Positions 60,941 to 64,000 of a stretch of 64,000 bases of DNA are shown here, piece after piece. Position 1 is the first letter of the stretch, and each line of letters opens with the position of its first letter. Source of the DNA: Staphylococcus agnetis (GTDB lineage Bacteria > Bacillota > Bacilli > Staphylococcales > Staphylococcaceae); NCBI RefSeq assembly GCF_002901865.1, contig NZ_PPQF01000009.1:48673-112672 (forward strand), read 5' to 3'. The notes beneath the pieces were generated by a model. The model made no database searches, had not been told where the DNA came from, and saw nothing but the letters and a program-made list of their open reading frames with translations. The translations under genes and the position numbers were made by a program.

Positions 60941-62076
60941 TTTCTTAGCAACTCCTCTACTTCTTGATATACTTCTTTTAACTTTTCAAAAAACAATGTC
61001 ACATCTTCATTAGTCGTGTGATGATCAAATGACAATCGAATACTCCCTAAAATATTCGTTTTGTCTATCTGCATTGCATTTAAAACTTCATTTATTTTTG
61101 CATGTTTAGAAGAACATGCACTTGTCGTTGAAATCATAACATCACGTTTTGAGAATGCATTAACAAGTACCTCACCACGTACACCCGGAAAACTAATATT
61201 TAATATATGAGGTGACGCATTCTTAGGTGAGTTGACCACAATGCCAGGATAGTTTTCAAGGCGTGTTCGAATACTGTGATTAATATGATTTAAATGTGCC
61301 ACTAATTGTTCTTGGTTGTTTATCGCTAAACGCACTGCTTTTGCTAGCGCGACATTGTTGGGAAGATTAACCGTTCCACTACGTAACCCTAATTCTTGCC
61401 CACCACCATGTATAGTAGGTTGAAGTGCATGTGCGTTTTTTAAAATTAATAAACCTTGACCTTTTAATCCATTAAATTTATGGCCACTAATTGCTAAACT
61501 ATCTATTCCACTCATTGAAATGGGTTGTTTACCTAATGCTTGAACAGCATCTACATGAAAATGCACTTTCGGATAGTCTGCTAACAATTGTCCAATGTCC
61601 TGGATGGGTTGCGTTTGACCCATTATATTGTTGACTTGCATACATGTTACTAAAATGACGTCACTATCTAGAAGTGATTTGAGATGAGCAAGATCTATTT
61701 GCCCCTGCTTTGTCACATTGACATATTTCAACGTAAAACCTTCTACTTCTAGTTGGCGCATCACCTCTAAAACTGAAGGGTGCTCTAATACAGATGTTAT
61801 GATTGTTTTACCAAAAGGCCTTTTTTGATATGCTGCCCCTTTTAATGCCATATTATTAGATTCTGTTGCTCCACTAGTGAATAAAATGGTTTCATCATTC
61901 AATTGTAAAGATTGTTTAATTTGGGCACGCGCTTCATCTAAAAGGCGTGCAGCCTCAATACCTTTTGCATGTGGACTATTAGGATTATAAAAAAATTTTT
62001 GATTAACTTTCATATAGCTATTTAACACGTCTGCTTCTGGTGCGGTTGTCGCAGCATTGTCAAAATATAACATCAT
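60937..62076 (-). CDS. nifZ: Cysteine desulfurase (NifS/IscS-like, NifZ of thiI pair)
   Basis: The 379-residue class V PLP enzyme takes sulfur from cysteine as a protein persulfide. It shows YFDNAATT at the start, [22 protein letters not shown], the PLP lysine in [13 protein letters not shown] near residue 196 and the persulfide cysteine loop [11 protein letters not shown] near 322. In Bacillus the thiI-linked desulfurase NifZ serves tRNA thiolation specifically. AAGGAG precedes two adjacent ATG codons. Overlaps thiI by four bases. Confidence 0.93.
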   Translation of the reverse strand: MMLYFDNAATTAPEADVLNSYMKVNQKFFYNPNSPHAKGIEAARLLDEARAQIKQSLQLNDETILFTSGATESNNMALKGAAYQKRPFGKTIITSVLEHPSVLEVMRQLEVEGFTLKYVNVTKQGQIDLAHLKSLLDSDVILVTCMQVNNIMGQTQPIQDIGQLLADYPKVHFHVDAVQALGKQPISMSGIDSLAISGHKFNGLKGQGLLILKNAHALQPTIHGGGQELGLRSGTVNLPNNVALAKAVRLAINNQEQLVAHLNHINHSIRTRLENYPGIVVNSPKNASPHILNISFPGVRGEVLVNAFSKRDVMISTTSACSSKHAKINEVLNAMQIDKTNILGSIRLSFDHHTTNEDVTLFFEKLKEVYQEVEELLRK

Positions 62077-62204
62077 ACAAGAACTCCTTGATTGAAATTT
62101 GAATAGTTTTATTGTACTACACTTTTACAACTAACATGATACACACAAGAGCTATTTTCTTAAAATTACCCTAGAAGGTCAATAAAAATTTTTCAACAAT
62201 AAAG

Positions 62205-62233
62205 TAGAGGTGAAACCTTGGGCTTCACCTCTA
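62205..62233 (-). terminator. Terminator after ezrA
   Basis: TAGAGGTGAA and TTCACCTCTA form a 10-base stem, followed on the minus strand by CTTTATTG. Confidence 0.75.
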
Positions 62234-62243
62234 ACCTCATATG

Positions 62244-63947
62244 TTATGTTGTTTGTTGTTTCATAACTTCTTGTTCAATTGTATCTGAAATTCCTGGCTC
62301 CACACGTTCCAAAGCTTGTGCTGAAATTTCACTAGAACGTTTGTAACGATTGTTTTTAAATAAGCGTTCAGCTTCATTTAAACTCTTATCTAAATCATGA
62401 TAATCTTTGCGATAACGGTTACCATATTGAATTAATTTTTCTGCATACACTGCATTGATTAAGACATCATTCGCTTCATCTTCGAACTTGTTCATTTGAA
62501 GCACTACTTTATTCACTTTATCTTTTAAATGTTGAACATTAATTGGTCGTTCACTAAAGCGTTCATTTACTTCTCGCACTTCATAATCAATTTCATTCTT
62601 TAATATGATAAAACGTTCTGGAACGCTAGTAAGGTTTGACGCGAGAAGGCGACGATAAATTTCTTCTTTTTTACTTTGTACACGTAAAATATGTTCTTCC
62701 GCTTCTGCTTCATCTTCTCGTAACGAGACTAAATGATTTTGCAGTTTTTGTTGTTTTTCATTAATCACGTCGACATGATCTTCAATATATTTTAAATTAT
62801 CTTGAACTTCACTATATCGTACTGATGATTTGGCCATTTCCATTAAAATTTCATCGTATACTGAAATTAAATTTTGAATTTCATTTTCAAATTGGCGTAC
62901 ACTTTGAATATCACTTTCGTTGATATAATAATTTTCGCGACCATATTCTATTTCAGTTTGCAATGTGTAATTCATATCTTTAGCATGGAATAAATCATCA
63001 GTAATACGTTCTTTAGATTCTTCTACAGCGTTCTTCGCTTTCACTTCATGTTCAATCAAGTCATACATTTCGTCTAATTGCGCATTAATATCTTCCAACT
63101 TTTTATTCGCCTCATCTAACTCTAGACGACTAATCATTGGTTCTACAAAACTTAATTCCGTTTTTAATGACTGCAGTTGACTATCCACTTTTACATGATC
63201 GAGGTCATAACCTTCTACCTTTAAATCACGCACACCGTATTTGAGATCTTGGAATTGTCCTGGTAATTCTTTTTGTGCTTCACGGATAAGTTCCGGTATT
63301 TCTTTCATATCTTCATTTAAATAGGTTAAATCTTCATTTAAATTTTTAATATGTTGATGTGCTTGTCGATAATTACCGTCTTCTCTTAATTCTTCGTATA
63401 GCGCAAGTTCAGGTTCCACTTGTTCAATTTCTTTTTCTAATGGCGCCGCTGCCTCACCATACTGATGGCGGTTTGCTAATACTTCTCGTTTTAATTTACG
63501 ATGCTCTTCTTTCGTTTGGTCGTACAATTGACTGCTTTCATTATGAATTTGAAGTACTTTGTCCGCTTTTTCAGTTAATTCAAGATGTTTAGATTCATAT
63601 GCATCCATCATTTCGTGTGCATCTTTGATATCCGTTTCGGCCTGTGAAAATTTAAATTTATCCAAATTCACTTCCGCTTCATGGATTTTTTCATCAACTG
63701 GCATTAAATAGTCATTAAGAGATGATTTCCAAGAATCATTTAATGCATCGTATTCAGCTTTTGTTTGACCTGTCATATTTAAGCGTTCTAATTTGTGCAA
63801 GCTTTCATCATATGTAAGGTCGTTCAATTTAACTTTACGATCTTCCGCAGTTTGAATCATTGTTCTTTTATTTGATCGCATCATAAAAAGGATACCGATG
63901 CCGACCAATATAATGATAATAATAGCTAATATAATATATAATGCCAT
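62244..63947 (-). CDS. ezrA: Septation ring formation regulator EzrA
   Basis: EzrA is a membrane-anchored FtsZ-binding protein that shapes Z-ring assembly and links cell division with wall synthesis. The 567-residue protein has one N-terminal transmembrane helix (about 2-23, outside to inside) and a long cytoplasmic rod of spectrin-like coiled-coil repeats, including the conserved [12 protein letters not shown] and [17 protein letters not shown] segments near 230 and 330. Ribosome sites GGAGGAG and AAAGG lie before the ATG. A TATAAT -10 is at 63985-63980; its -35 falls outside the window. Confidence 0.96.
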   Translation of the reverse strand: MALYIILAIIIIILVGIGILFMMRSNKRTMIQTAEDRKVKLNDLTYDESLHKLERLNMTGQTKAEYDALNDSWKSSLNDYLMPVDEKIHEAEVNLDKFKFSQAETDIKDAHEMMDAYESKHLELTEKADKVLQIHNESSQLYDQTKEEHRKLKREVLANRHQYGEAAAPLEKEIEQVEPELALYEELREDGNYRQAHQHIKNLNEDLTYLNEDMKEIPELIREAQKELPGQFQDLKYGVRDLKVEGYDLDHVKVDSQLQSLKTELSFVEPMISRLELDEANKKLEDINAQLDEMYDLIEHEVKAKNAVEESKERITDDLFHAKDMNYTLQTEIEYGRENYYINESDIQSVRQFENEIQNLISVYDEILMEMAKSSVRYSEVQDNLKYIEDHVDVINEKQQKLQNHLVSLREDEAEAEEHILRVQSKKEEIYRRLLASNLTSVPERFIILKNEIDYEVREVNERFSERPINVQHLKDKVNKVVLQMNKFEDEANDVLINAVYAEKLIQYGNRYRKDYHDLDKSLNEAERLFKNNRYKRSSEISAQALERVEPGISDTIEQEVMKQQTT

Positions 63948-64000
63948 GTCCTTTCGTCTCCTCCTACAAACATAAGTTCATTATAACGTAATTCTTAAAC

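Overview
The window is a low-GC Firmicute chromosome segment. Its protein sequences and gene order (comC-folC-valS-tag, hemAXCDBL, clpX-tig, infC-rpmI-rplT, lysP, thrS, nrdR-dnaB-dnaI, gapB, coaE-mutM-polA, phoPR, citZ-icd, pfkA-pyk, accDA, dnaE, ald, ackA, tpx, thiI, ezrA) are those of the genus Staphylococcus. Proteins resemble but are clearly diverged from the S. aureus versions I remember, so this is probably a non-aureus species; I cannot name it. Almost everything is core housekeeping DNA. I saw no insertion sequence, prophage, CRISPR array, tRNA or rRNA.

Layout. 1-4.5 kb: partial prepilin peptidase comC, folC and valS behind a T-box leader. 4.8-6.5 kb: DNA-3-methyladenine glycosylase tag and an AbrB-type membrane protein. 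6.7-12.8 kb: haem operon hemA-X-C-D-B-L (glutamyl-tRNA to uroporphyrinogen III). 12.9-18 kb: GTPase ysxC, clpX, trigger factor, a TPR-like unknown and a Nudix protein. 18.2-26.4 kb: infC-rpmI-rplT with an L20-type leader, lysP with a lysine riboswitch, thrS with a T-box, then nrdR-dnaB-dnaI. 26.6-32 kb: gluconeogenic gapB and the repair/replication set polA-mutM-coaE. 32-34.6 kb: PhoPR. 34.9-43.9 kb: central carbon genes (citZ-icd, pfkA-pyk, malic enzyme-accD-accA). 44-49.5 kb: dnaE, the DHH phosphodiesterase nrnA and a four-domain CBS regulator. 49.7-57.1 kb: two universal stress proteins, a UPF0173 hydrolase, pepQ, ald, a YtxK-type methyltransferase with ackA, and tpx. 57.2-64 kb: an RDD protein with sppA, a TauE/SafE permease, a cysteine desulfurase with thiI, and ezrA.

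Nearly all genes lie on the minus strand; only tag, two universal stress genes and pepQ are on the plus strand. The main interest is regulatory. Four tandem transcription-attenuation leaders are visible (valS T-box, thrS T-box, lysP L-box, infC L20 leader). In the dnaI-thrS-lysP-infC chain each promoter touches the stop codon of the preceding gene, so the conditional terminators are the only terminators seen between those genes. Other observations are a probable AUA start for infC, a Pho-box-like triple repeat upstream of phoP, a PerR-like box over the hemA promoter, cre-like sites at gapB and pfkA, and unassigned palindromes upstream of gapB and citZ. I found no clearly novel multi-gene system.
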